Assembly: GCA_026929865.2 (NCBI GenBank)
Contig: CM049416.1
Location: 7,014,501 to 7,078,500 of the forward strand
Origin: Hyperoplus lanceolatus
Taxonomy: Eukaryota > Chordata > Actinopteri > Uranoscopiformes > Ammodytidae
Reading direction: 5' to 3'
Length of the DNA: 64,000 nucleotides
Below the pieces are notes generated by a model that saw only the letters and a list, made by a program, of their open reading frames with translations, searched no databases and was not told the origin of the DNA. The translations under genes were made by a program, and so were the position numbers. This document shows, one piece after another, positions 40,634-51,479 of the stretch. How positions within the stretch are numbered: position 1 is the first letter of the stretch; every line of letters starts with the position of its first letter.

Positions 40634-41185
40634 CTGCAAAACACCTCAAAACCACGGATATTTTAAACGCTTCAGACGAGTATAAAGAGTTAAAAAGTGG
40701 GTTGGCTCCACTTTTTTCTAATGCAAATCTAGTTGAATTGTGTTGGCTTTTCCGCCGTTTCTAGAAGATATTTGGAAAGACGTTTGTTTGAAGAATTGTA
40801 GGAGAAGATATGAAACTGAATGGAAACTTAACATGGTGATTTCCAGCAGTCTGACAGAAGCATTGCGTGGTCCTGGCCATGAGGGAGAGCTTGCCGAAGT
40901 CCTCTGTCTAAAGATAAATATGCTGCAGTGCTGCGTAGGTGTTTCAGCTGGCGCTGATTTCTCCTGCCACACTTCAGCCATGTCATCTCTCGCATTACAT
41001 TGTAATTTTATTTTCTGCTGGCATTAGGATGAGGTCTGGCAGTTTCCAGACATGACTGTGTTGGATGTAAGGCCTCTGAATCAGACTGTATCAAAGCATT
41101 GTGCCAACTCCATCATGATTTGTGGAGGTGGAGTCTACTTCCAAGCTCATAAATACCAAGTTCGAAAGTCTGTTTAGTATACAAA
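40634..41185. other. rerg: rerg intron, nothing recognised
   Basis: Overlapping short frames on both strands between 40718 and 41027 have no recognisable domain. Confidence 0.45.
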
Positions 41186-41338
41186 TGCTGTCTCAGTCCT
41201 TGCTGAGTGGTCTCGGGTTCAAGTACGACCCGGGGACCTTAACTGCATGTCATCCCCCTCCCTCTTCCTATTTCAACGCTTTACTCTCTCCTCTCAACTG
41301 TCCTAAAAAGGTTAAAATACCAAAAATAAAATAAATAT
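41186..41338 (+). repeat. tRNA-derived SINE (degenerate copy)
   Basis: Shares 'gtggtctcgggttcaa' with the SINE at 1383-1578, including a B-box-like GGTTCAAGTAC. A 'gcatgtcatccccctccctct' body follows, then an A-rich tail with 'taccaaaaataaaataaa'. The A box is eroded. It sits 140 bp before the last rerg exon. Confidence 0.72.
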
Positions 41339-41475
41339 GTCGTATTGATCTTCCCGCCTAATTGTCAGCAAGTGAATATTTCCGAAAATGGAGGTATTCC
41401 TTTGAGAATCTTCCAAAGTGAAGTTAGACAATTGAGAGCTCATCACTGAATTATGTGTCTTCATCTCCATCTCAG

Positions 41476-41886
41476 GAGGATATACAGCAGAAGGAGAGTC
41501 ATATGCGTTGGGGTGATGGATTTATCATCGTGTATGACATCACAGACCGGGGAAGCTTCGAGGAGGTGGGGCCACTGCGAAGTCTCCTAGAGGAAGTGAA
41601 GAGGCCAAAAAACGTCCCCCTGGTCCTCGTTGGCAACAAGTCAGATCTTGACCACGTCCGGCAAGTCGGCACAGAAGAAGGGGAGCGGTTGGCAGCTGAA
41701 ATGGCGTGTGCCTTTTACGAATGTTCAGCATGTGCCAACGAGGGCGGCTCTGTGGCTGAGGCATTCCACGAGCTGTGCCGTGAGGTGAGGCGTCGGAAGG
41801 CCGTGCAGGGCAAGGCCAGACGCCGCAGCTCAACCACACATGTCAAACAGGCCATCAACAAGATGCTGACCAAGATCAGCAGCTAG
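41476..41886 (+). CDS. rerg: RERG small GTPase, last coding exon (about residues 65-200)
   Basis: Acceptor cag at 41475; 136 codons and TAG at 41884-41886. Opens with [16 protein letters not shown] and continues the switch II helix. Nucleotide-binding blocks are intact: VGNKSDLDH (G4, guanine specificity) and YECSAC (G5). The C-terminus [22 protein letters not shown] is specific to RERG rather than RERG-like. There is no CAAX box, so prenylation is not expected and the protein should be cytosolic or nuclear. The product would be about 200 residues with the missing ~20-residue first exon, one more than human RERG: the extra residue lies in [11 protein letters not shown], where mammals have one fewer. 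Intact reading frame. Confidence 0.97.
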   Translation, partial: EDIQQKESHMRWGDGFIIVYDITDRGSFEEVGPLRSLLEEVKRPKNVPLVLVGNKSDLDHVRQVGTEEGERLAAEMACAFYECSACANEGGSVAEAFHELCREVRRRKAVQGKARRRSSTTHVKQAINKMLTKISS

Positions 41887-42220
41887 GGAAGAGCCACGCT
41901 ATTGTCCGATAACAATCTCTCATGTATGTTTCAAGCATAAGCATTGGCTTGAAATGGACAAAATGTGACTGATTTAACGTGGAATGTGTTTTTGCTTATG
42001 TTCATATGATCGTTTTCCATCAAAAAGGTCGCAAGTGCAATATCTCGTTCCTTTGGAGGAGGTAAATGAAGCTGTCACTTCAGCCTTAATAATTGATTTC
42101 ACCTGAACTTTTGAGCTCATATTGATGGAAATAATCCTGAATAGTAGTGGGATATGAGATGTTTCATGATGAATCAATGTGGTGATGTTCTTTTTCCTCT
42201 ATTTAAATAAAGTAAATAAA
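41887..42220 (+). other. rerg: rerg 3' UTR with candidate polyadenylation signals
   Basis: After the stop codon there are two AATAAA hexamers at 42206-42211 and 42215-42220, the first plausible poly(A) signals. The true end could be further downstream, since more AATAAA-like sites occur (for example near 44550), but the Harbinger-like insertion begins at 42787. Confidence 0.55.
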
Positions 42221-42786
42221 CCAGATGGCCTAGGCCTCTGAAAATTAAGCAACAAGCAAGCAGTCCTATTAGCATGCAAAAAATCAAAGCATTTATTGGT
42301 ATTGAAGGAGAAGAGTCATAGTTTCCTCTTTGTATCTTATCTGTAGGGAGATATTGGGACGTGCTCCGGCCCACGTATTTAACTGTTCTGTGTCAGCAGT
42401 GGTAAAGAGAAAAAAAAAGGATTAAAGGACTATTATAACAGTAGATCCACTGTCCCTTATCCAAGTCAACCATTAAAAAAATTCCCAGAGTTGTCAATGC
42501 CTGTTCTTCAAACAAACCTTGTAATAAAAACCAAACTGCTCTGTTGACATTCAATGTTTTGAAGGGGCTCCCTGTGTTTGCCCAGGACGTGTGTACTTCA
42601 AGATCCTTTACTCAAGGAACCAAAGCAAAGGTTTAAAGAATGTTTATGCTCACAAGAGAACAGTTTTACCATTCTTCTCTAAACTGATGAAGGGCCATCC
42701 CAACATGTCACATTCCAGGAATGTTCTTTATTGCTGTACTTTAATACTCTAAAGTTTAAACATATGGTAAATTGCCTTAAGCACTG
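42221..42786. other. Flank downstream of the candidate rerg poly(A) site
   Basis: No gene recognised. Could be a longer 3' UTR. Ends at the CTG duplicated by the following element. Confidence 0.4.
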
Positions 42787-44089
42787 AGGCCTGTTTCAGG
42801 TAGCTGGTTTTACATACTCTGAGTTTAATCCTGCGCTCTGAGATTGTCAACTCAGAGCGCAGGGTTGACGAGCATCTCCGGGTTTTCGGTTTCAGAACAG
42901 TGGATCAGCGTTGGGTTAATCAACTCTGAGCGTGTTCACTCTGGCTGGAGTGTGTGCATAAAAACCACCGTCAATGGATCGCTGATAACATGATTCACCA
43001 TGGAAACGGAAGAAACAAATGCTTGATCCTCCCACTTCTCCACTTCTCAAAAAAAAAAAAAAAAAGAAAACGTCTCCGCTCCTCCCACTAGAGTAAGAAA
43101 TATTAATGAATGAGCTTCTGGAGAAGAATGAACGGGGATATTGTCTCATAACTCTGATCTAATCACCTCGGCAATTCAGAAAAAAACCGGTGCAAACGTT
43201 TTTTTGTCAAGAGCATCATTGCTTCCGTATGAGAAGCAAGACTATTTTAAGAATTAAGTTACGCATATCAGCAGCAACACAACTATTAAGCTGCCGCTGC
43301 ACAGCATTGCTGACAGTGTTTTATATTCGCTGTATTATAGGCAAGCTATAATAGGCCTACTGTGCAGTAAACAGACTGTTGCTTCTTTTAAATGGGGAGT
43401 GAAAGATATTAACGTTTGACACATAAGGTGACAGTTTCCATTGTAGATCCCTTGTCCTCTAGTGATCACAGTTTAAATTATTATATTATTTCTATATTCA
43501 TATTGGGCTATTTAACGAGGCTTGTCTGTGACTTTGGGATAACACAAGTGAAGAGAAACGATCGCGTGCAGCCGCAGAATTACATTTCAACCTGACATAA
43601 ATAGCCTATGTTCAGTGGCACAGATGTTAAAAAACTCCTGATTGTGATAAAAATAAATAACGAGATACATACAATACAATAGGTTTATTAATCTGAATGT
43701 AAACTTTGTAAAGCATGTTCACGATATGTAAGGTGGCCGCATATGAACGGCACGAGGGCTGAGAACAAGGCTACTGATCAGATAAATGATCGATCAAACG
43801 TAAAATCATCAGGAAATGATAAAAACATCCCGATAGAGATTTCTATGGAGTGATTTTGCTTTAAACTGTACAGGGTTGCGTTGTGACAGTGACTCTTTCT
43901 TCAGTCGGAGCTGCAGCGTAAAGTGAAAACAAACCTCCCGAGCAGGTTAGACCCACGGCGTATGTTGCCGCAGTAACTGACTCTCGGTTGCGCTGAACCT
44001 GCTTCTTGAAACGGAAAACCGAGAGTTTCCACTAACTCAGAGCGAACAAACTCTGGGTTGCCTCAAAACCAGCTACCTGAAACAGGCCT
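42787..44089. mobile_element. PIF/Harbinger-like element, 1.3 kb, TSD CTG
   Basis: The ends are a perfect 25-bp inverted repeat beginning AGGCCTGTTTCAGGTAGCTG, at 42787 and (complement) at 44089. CTG is duplicated at 42784-42786 and 44090-44092. 'ctcagagcg' words lie just inside both ends. Three-base duplication and GGCCTGTTTCAG-type ends fit fish Harbinger elements. No transposase or MYB-like frame. About 43392-43690 is shared with the MULE-like element at 16533-17829. Confidence 0.82.
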
Positions 44090-44092
44090 CTG

Positions 44093-46790
44093 CTGTGTCT
44101 TAGGTGTGTACAGAACCCAAAAGCATCTAGAAGATACTGTAATTGTTATCGTTTTTTTTTTCATTATTTATGTGACCTGTAAGATGAAAGAAACCAGTTG
44201 TGCACTTGTAATAAAAAAACTGAGATATATCCCACATCTTTTCTGTGTTGACATCAATGCGAGCGTTATCATTGGGCGCGTAATGTTCCACAGAAGCACT
44301 TAGCTGTGTTCAAAGTTTCAAATAATAACCATGGGGATTGATACAGACGCCTTCAGCCTGACTATCAAATGTCACATTTACATAGAGAAAATCTCCAGGC
44401 TGCACAGCAACGTATAATTTATATCCAACTTCTGAAAATAATTTGCCACCTATGGTTCAATTGGCATTCTAAGGAATATGCCATTATTTTGTGCCCAGGG
44501 TTATGTTTGATGTCAACCTTATTCCTTATGCATGTAAATTAGTCTCAAAAACAATAAAAAGAACAGGCTCAAATATCCTGTCTGGTTTTCAAGACTGTAA
44601 CAACATCATTTAAAACAGATAGGAAATTGAATGTCATCCTTATTGTTATTGTTAAGTGCTATCAATGGTTGATACTGCACATAAACGTTTTGCACTGCAG
44701 ATGTAAAGAGGATTTGGAAATGTATCTGAAGCTTCCTACCACAGCAGATCCACACTGAAACTCCTCTTCGTCCCCTGGTATTTGTTTAGGAATATATGCA
44801 AAAGAAAACTTGTGATGCAGGTTATTCTTTGTGAAAGTACAGTAGAACAACTCAGCTGTCAAAGATATTCAAATTACTTTACTATTTAAAAGTAGGCTTT
44901 CTGAAGACGTACTGTAGTATGCCTTGTGCAGCTGTATTATTTATATATATATTTAAATTACAATGAAATAAATATCTCATCTTGAGCTCAACTTTAAAAG
45001 AAGATCAGTTTTAAAAGACCAGGAGCCAAAAACATGATCGGTACATCCATGTTTCTGGTTGAGCTCGTTCTCACAAACACTAAGACAAGTTTATACTTTA
45101 TGTAAATACAACAAATGGCAATAACAACATACTTTATATGTAAATCCATAAATTATCAATAAGGGTGCTTGATTTCATAAACAAGGACACCCTAGTGGCC
45201 AATGAACCCCGAAGATCTTTCTACAGTATTTGTAATTCCTAATCAATCGATCCTTTTATGATGAAACAACATATCTATGTTGCAAAAAATATCCTGCACA
45301 CATGTTCTATTTCTGTCTCTCACCTCATGGCTAAGTTTCATTATCATGTTAAAATTCCCTTTAACCTTGTTCTGACAGTACTGGATTCTTGGCGCTGTCG
45401 CAGCTCACTATTTCAGCAGTCAAGCAGCATTTTCAGGCCCAATTTGAATGAAAAAATAAAATTGCACCTTTCAAATGTTCCCCTTTACGGCCTGAAAAAG
45501 AAAAAATGTAAAACCATCACACAGTTCTGACACAGTACTAGATAAGGACACCTCACACCGAGTAAAACCTGATAATATACTGTAAATAGATTGCTAACTC
45601 AGGAAGAAGACACACAAACAAGGTGCTTTCTTTAGTTGGGGTGAAGCAGAAAGGAGTGGCCCAGCTATCTTGCAGATAATTACTAGAGGCAAGAATCCCA
45701 TAATGACCAGGAAAAGGAGCCACAGCGCTACTCCTTACCCTAACCATTGGGAGACTGAAGGACAATCCCTGGTTTTCCCAACACTGCAGTATGAATTCTG
45801 TCTGTTTAAAAAAGTTTTACAAACAGTGGTTCTCCCATTCAGTTATAAACTGAACAGAAAAAACTCAAAATGATTTACAGAAGGTAATTCAGCATTGTCA
45901 AAGATAAGCTGACAGTCTTGCTGTGACGCACGCATGCAAACACAAACACACACACACACAATAAAGATGAAAGGATGTGGAGATAAGATTGCCTCACTCG
46001 AGTCTACAGTGTTTATGAATGCTGCTGGGGCTTTGACCTTTAATTGTGCCTGCAAAAGGGCCATACTCGCAATTTGATGCACCAGTTGGTCAATAGTCTA
46101 TCTAGCCTTAAGTGTTTGCTGTGCAACAAATTCAAATCTTGATTTGTTTGTCCACTTGGGGGCAGCATAAGAAGCAGCTACAACACTGACATACAGGGTC
46201 GTAACCTTATAAAGTTGACATGGAGAACATAAAATAATTAGATTTTTATAGTTCTGGTACGCGTGGACCCCTCGCCGGTCGAGGGTATGCAGCCCAAGAT
46301 TTAATTATTTATGGCTGTGTTGAAAAACAACAGAGAAAAACACTACCTACCTGTATGGGTATGTTTCAGGGGCACGTCCATTTAAAAAGGATCTTCTGCG
46401 TGCAGCAAGGTCCTCTCCTTCAAGTTTATTTCTTATATCATTTAAAAAAAAATCTGAAATAGAAATAAACTTGTATTACCATATATAAATACAGCACAAG
46501 AAACATCTACAGAAAATCAGCACACTGTGTTCCCTTGCATGATGGCTTAAAATCACTTACTGTGTTAATTGCTGAGAAGTCTCTCTCACAATGCACAGTG
46601 GAGAGACATGGATGAACAGGGCCAGAAGACTTAAGGGTAATGTCTGTTGGTACACAAAAGTGTCTTTTCCTTAGCTGTTTTCAAGGTGCTGCCAAAATGA
46701 TCTAGGACTCATTATGGTATATAATATCTATTTATCTACCTATTTATTCATTTTTAAATATCTTACAAACTTTAAACATTACATTTCAAT
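44093..46790. other. Intergenic stretch downstream of rerg
   Basis: AT-rich, no gene supported. A short CA run is at about 45948-45960. Short frames on both strands have no recognisable domains. A small GC hairpin (cccctcgccggtcgaggg) is at about 46268-46286. Confidence 0.45.
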
Positions 46791-46823
46791 GCTCTTTGAG
46801 CAGCTTTCTCATCAGCTTGTAAC

Positions 46824-47691
46824 ATGACTGCCCTGGCACGCGCCACCTCGTCCTCCACCTCCGCTGTTCCGCTGCCCGCCGCCTCTTCCTCCGCTGTTAC
46901 TTCGCTGCCCGCCGCCGCTGTCTCCTCTCCACCTGTGGCCGGTGTTTCCCAGACGTCTCGTCGTTCCAACACGGGAGAGAACCGACGCAGGATGCTGCAG
47001 GATGCCATCATCAGACGCTCAGAAGGATCCACCAGACGCCCGGCTCAACCTACGCAGCTTTGCCGCTCTGGACCGCAGGCATCAACACTGCAGGCTAATG
47101 ATCCAGCCCGGCCTTCACATGGTTGCTCTGCAGCGCAGCAAGACCGAACAGCGGAACTCCAGTGCCTCCTCGTTGGCTCATCCATGGTCCGACAAGTTCT
47201 CCTGCCGAGGGCGGAGACCTTCTGCTATCCCGGTGCCCAGGTATCCCACATCAACTCAGTGCTTCCACACCTTATCCACAGTAATCCCGCTGCATCTATG
47301 GTCGTGACACATATCGGCTCAAATGACCTTAAGTCAGAAGAAGTCAGAAAAGTCAGAAAGCCTTAAAACTGATTTTAAAACCCTATTCGACTCCGTCCTG
47401 TCCGCTGGGAAACAATGTATCGTCTCTGGTCCCATGCCTTTGCCTCGATTTAGTGACATCAAATTCAGCCGCACACGCCAACTTCATGTTTGGCTCAAAC
47501 AATATTGTCTCTCCATGGGCATTCCCTTTGTTGACAATTTTAATGTTTTCTGGAACAGACCGACTTTCTTTGCCAGCGATGGTTTGCATTTAAACAAACA
47601 AGGGAAACATCTTCTGGCCAGCAACATGCTCTTAACAATAAAATCGGTTCCTAGCGTCACTCCTCTTGCAAACTCTGTCCAGCATGTTTGA
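46824..47691 (+). pseudogene. LINE ORF1 with SGNH/GDSL-esterase domain, frameshifted
   Basis: The frame opens at ATG 46824 with a ~75-residue Ala/Ser/Pro-rich head, then a basic stretch. Esterase blocks follow: LLVGSSMVR (block I, with Ser in place of the usual Asp of GDS but the nucleophile Ser kept), YPGAQV (block II) and HIGSNDLK (block III). A frame change at about 47335-47360, in a repeated 'agtcagaa' stretch, moves the rest to another frame (47323-47691), which contains the final DGLHLN block (catalytic Asp and His). The break looks like slippage in a short tandem repeat. In this clade the ORF1 esterase is thought to help retrotransposition; its exact role is unsettled. Confidence 0.8.
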
Positions 47692-47745
47692 CTATCTCCA
47701 CACCTGGTCAGTCAAGAGGTAGTTAGCTCACGTGACACAGCCTCC

Positions 47746-50700
47746 ATGACCACTAGTCCCCATGCATCTAGCGCCCCCTCCAGGCCTGGAACATCCATTA
47801 CTATAAAAACTCACCCAATCCCTGTATGTCAGTCTGTCAGATCATCATTAATCCCTCCTCATAGATCATGCAGGTCACGCCACAGACCACTTGGGATTAC
47901 AAGTAACTTGAAAACTGTACATATTATGTGTAATAGGTCAATTGTGTTGGACCACCCCGCTGTTGATAACCCGGACATGAGCATATCAAAGCTAAACTCA
48001 CCAATCATCCTCAAATCAAGAAAGGGTTTGGGTTTTCTTCACTTAAACATAAGAAGTTTGCTTCAGCACAATAAATTAGACCACGTTAACATCTTAGTAT
48101 CTCAGGCTGACCCAGATGTCTTGGTCCTGACTGAATCATGGTTGAAGAGCAGTACACATGACTCTATGGTGGCAATAAATGATTATAGTTTATTCAGAAT
48201 AGACAGGACCACACGGGGTGGGGGAGTGGCTGTCTATGTTAAATCACATTATTCTGTATCATTACTACATGCTGTCTCTGTTCGAAGCTGCTTTGAATTT
48301 ATTGCTTTGGAATTGTCTTTATCGTCCAATGATTGTGTTATTGTAATTGGTGTGTACAGGCTCCCTTCAGCGGTAACTAGCTCCTTGAGTGAGCTAGCAC
48401 ATTTAATCTCTCCATATGTAAATAGAGAGGTCATTATGATGGGTGATTTTAACATTGACTGGCTTTCTGGTGCCTCAGAACCTTTTAAAGAAATCTGTAG
48501 CAACCTAAATCTTACACAAATAATAACTGAGCCCACAAGACCTAATCTAAAAAACCCAGCAAAATCAACTTTGATCGATTTAATATTATCAAATCAAAGC
48601 AATAAAATAGTTTCTGCTGGTGTCTTTGAGCTTGGAATCAGTGATCACTGCCCGGTGGCCTGTATCAGAAGTATTCATCTTAAAAAATCTCAACCCAAAA
48701 TCATTATTAAGCGTAATTTTAAAGGTTTTAACGAGCAAGCATTTTTAAATGAACTCTATCAAAGTGACATTCATCTTACAAGTGAAATATCTGATGTGGA
48801 ATTGGCCTTAGAATTTTTCACCAATACTTTCTCCTCCATTTTGAACAAGCATGCACCCCTAAAAAAGCACAGAGTAAAAAAATAGATCAAACCCCTGGTT
48901 CACAAATGAATTGTCCGATATATTTGCAGAGAGAAATAAAGCATGGGCCCTAGCTAGACGCTCTGGTGAAAACTCTAAGTGGACTGCTTTCAGACAAATC
49001 AGAAATAGGTGCATATCCATGGTTAGGAGAGCTAAATCAGATTACTACCTCAAACTAATTCCCAACTGCTACTCCAACCCTGCACTATTTTGGAAGGCTG
49101 TGAATTATAACAAAAATAATTCTAGCACTGTTCCCAGTCAGTTAAAAATAAATGATCAGACCTTAAATGATCAGAAGGAAATTGGTTTAGCTTTCAATAA
49201 ACACTTTATAGCTGCTGGTAAACTCTTTCACAATGGAGTATCTACGCCTTCCACCACCAGAAATAAAAATAAAAATAGCATGCCACCTGTCTCTAAAACA
49301 CCTCTTTTCAGCCTTGTTCAAGTTCCAACAAGTATTGTTGTAGATGCGCTTCTTGCCATCAACCCCAGAAAGTACATGGGAGAGGACAATTTGGACCCAT
49401 TTTCAATAAATCTCTCTGCACTTATCATATCAAAACAAATAACCCATATTTTTAATCTTTCCATCTCCTCTGGTATTGTTCCCAAAGTCTGGAAAAAAGC
49501 TCACGTCATTCCATTACATAAAGGGGGTGACAAAAGTGATCTCAATAATTACAGGCCAATTTCCAAACTCCCATGCCTGGCAAAAATTCTAGAATCAGTC
49601 ATTAATACTCAGGTTGCGTTCCGAATCGCATACTCTTTCTTTTTTCTATTCTACATACTACATCTGACGATAAAAAGAATCTAGTTAGGATGCAGTAGGC
49701 ATACTATTGGGACGTACTTTTCTCTCTTATTTCATCATAACATTGCGCCTTGATCTTGCCTCTTGCTTTTATATCCGTCGCATCCCCGTTTGTTTTCATA
49801 ACATGGACCTATAGGCTTCGTCGATGTTACGTCACTTCACGTGCGCACTGGATTGTGGGTCAGAATCGCCCAAATAGGATGCACTTTTCAACACTAACAA
49901 TCTTGGCCGCATGAAGTAGACCATCCGGGTATTCTAACCATCCTAAATCTGGCCACAAGAATCGGGACATCCTAAATCTTTTTTCTACATACTATATAGT
50001 AGAAAGTATGCGATTCGGAACGCAACCTCAGTTGAAAACCTTTTTATCCAGTGCTTCCATTTTGAGTCCATTTCAATCTGGTTTTAGGGCAGGCCACAGT
50101 ACCATATCTGCTGTCACTTTGGTCTTAGACAACATTGTTACAGCTATCGATAAAAAAATGCACTGTGCAGCACTTTTTGTTGATCTGTCAAAAGCTTTTG
50201 ATACTTTAGATCACCATTTGCTTTTAGAGAGGCTGCATGAAATTGGTTTTGATTATTCTACATGTAGCTGGTTTAGGGACTATCTCTCTGATAGACAGCA
50301 GTCAGTTAAACTGGGAAGCTACCAAACTGAGTTTTTAACAGTTACAAATGGTGTTCCACAGGGCTCAATTTTGGGTCCAGTCCTATTCACAATTTACATC
50401 AATAACATTGTTTCATCACTACAAAACTGCCATGCCCATTTGTATGCGGACGACACTGTACTGTATTGCATTTCTGATTCAGTACAACAATCTGTTCAGA
50501 ACCTACAGAGCTCTTTTAACTCCCTGCAGAACTCTCTAGTGGATCTCAGGCTTGTCCTTAATACAGAAAAGACAAAATATATGTGTTTTTCCAGAGCAAG
50601 AATTACACATTTTAATGATCTTATTATTTACACAAATAATGGATCTCATATTGAAAGAGTCACTGAATATAAATATCTTGGCATCTGGATAGATCAAAAA

Positions 50701-51291
50701 CTCTCTTTTACATTTCACATAAAAAATCTTGTCTGTCGTCTGCGACAAAAGATTGGATATTTTTATAGGAACAAAGCCACCTTCCCGTTGTTCAGCAGGA
50801 AAAGGATTATTGAGGCAGTTTTTATGTCTGTCCTTGATTACGGTGATGTAGTTTATCGGCATGCATCTCGTTCATGTCTTAAACTCCTAGACTCTGTGTA
50901 TCACTCTGCTTTGAGATTCATCACAGGAGATGCCTATGATACAAACCATTGTGTTTTATATAAAAAGGTTGGGTGGTCCTCCCTTAAGGAGAGACGTGAT
51001 GCACATTGGCATATTTTTATATATAAAGCTCTGACTGGAAAGCTACCATTCTATTTGACAGAAATGCTGCTTATTTCAGATGGGCTTTATCAAACCCGCT
51101 CAACTGACATGCTCATGTTATATGTTCCCTATGCCCGGTCTGAGCTTGGTAAAACCGCTTTTAGCCATAGTGCCCCTGACTCCTGGAACAGCCTACAACA
51201 TACAATTAAAATAAATACATTAATAACTGTTAACCAATTTAAAATTATTATTTTAAATCAGCCCCTCTACACTTGTAACTGTTTTAATTAG
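47746..51291 (+). pseudogene. LINE ORF2: endonuclease and reverse transcriptase, interrupted
   Basis: 47746-48885 encodes the AP-endonuclease-like domain: HLNIRSL, LTESWL (metal-binding Glu), GGGVAVYV, MGDFNIDW and GISDHCPV (catalytic Asp/His). The frame shifts by one base in an A7 run near 48877-48883. 48911-49610 continues with the linker and the start of the reverse transcriptase (KKAHVIPLHKGG, NNYRPIS). The MITE at 49613-50026 interrupts it. From 50029 to TAG-type end 51291 come DLSKAFDTLDHH, NGVPQGSILGP, YADDT (50443-50454), YKYLGIWID and VLDYGDVVYR. The reading frame on the two sides of the MITE agrees if one copy of its target duplication and the MITE are ignored. Confidence 0.87.
49613..50026. 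mobile_element. MITE inserted in LINE copy B, 414 bp, TSD CTCAG
   Basis: Starts GTTGCGTTCCGAATCGCATA and ends with its complement; the perfect inverted repeat is 22 bp, with further partial pairing inside (tctacatact / agtatgtaga). The 5-bp duplication CTCAG is at 49608-49612 and 50027-50031, and LINE copy A shows the empty site (atcag). The interior contains 'cgtcacttcacgtgcgcactggattgtggg' and no coding sequence. The superfamily is unassigned: five bases is unusual among fish MITEs. Confidence 0.88.
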
Positions 51292-51479
51292 GCTATTGTC
51301 TCTTTCATTCAATTGATCTGAATGTTTTAAATTGTGTTGTCTGTGTGTGTGTGTGTGTGTAAACTTATTATGTATTCTCATTGTATATTGTGTATCTGTA
51401 TTCTCGACGTCATTGTAAAAGAGGGTCACCCCTCAATTGATCTTTCGAGGTTAAATAAAGGAAAATTAAATGACAAAAT

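Larger units (their letters stand above)
46791..51476 (+). mobile_element. Nearly full-length L2/CR1-like LINE, copy B
   Basis: Carries the two-ORF layout of this clade: an ORF1 with an SGNH-esterase domain, then ORF2 with an APE-type endonuclease, a reverse transcriptase and the C-terminal region. A 3' UTR ends with 'ttcgaggttaaataaaggaaaattaaatga'. The 5' limit is approximate, since ORF1 begins at 46824. Copy A at 6384-8016 is a truncated close relative. Damage is limited: one frameshift in ORF1, one in ORF2 and a 414-bp MITE. The element is probably dead but recently active. Confidence 0.85.

Noticed and set aside
40740-41027. 95-codon frame before the last rerg exon
   Set aside because: Overlapped by an equally long frame on the other strand. 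No domain, and the GT/AG context does not join to rerg.
41476-41886. RERG-like (RERGL) rather than RERG
   Set aside because: The C-terminal run [16 protein letters not shown] is that of RERG.
46693-46700. CAAAATGA as 5' target duplication of LINE copy B (matches 51474-51481)
   Set aside because: It would place 120 bp of AT-rich sequence unlike a LINE 5' UTR inside the element. An 8-mer match of this composition is likely by chance.
46824-51291. Endogenous retrovirus or domesticated gene at the LINE
   Set aside because: There are no LTRs, protease or integrase. The esterase, AP-endonuclease and reverse transcriptase order is that of a non-LTR retrotransposon, and frameshifts argue against domestication.
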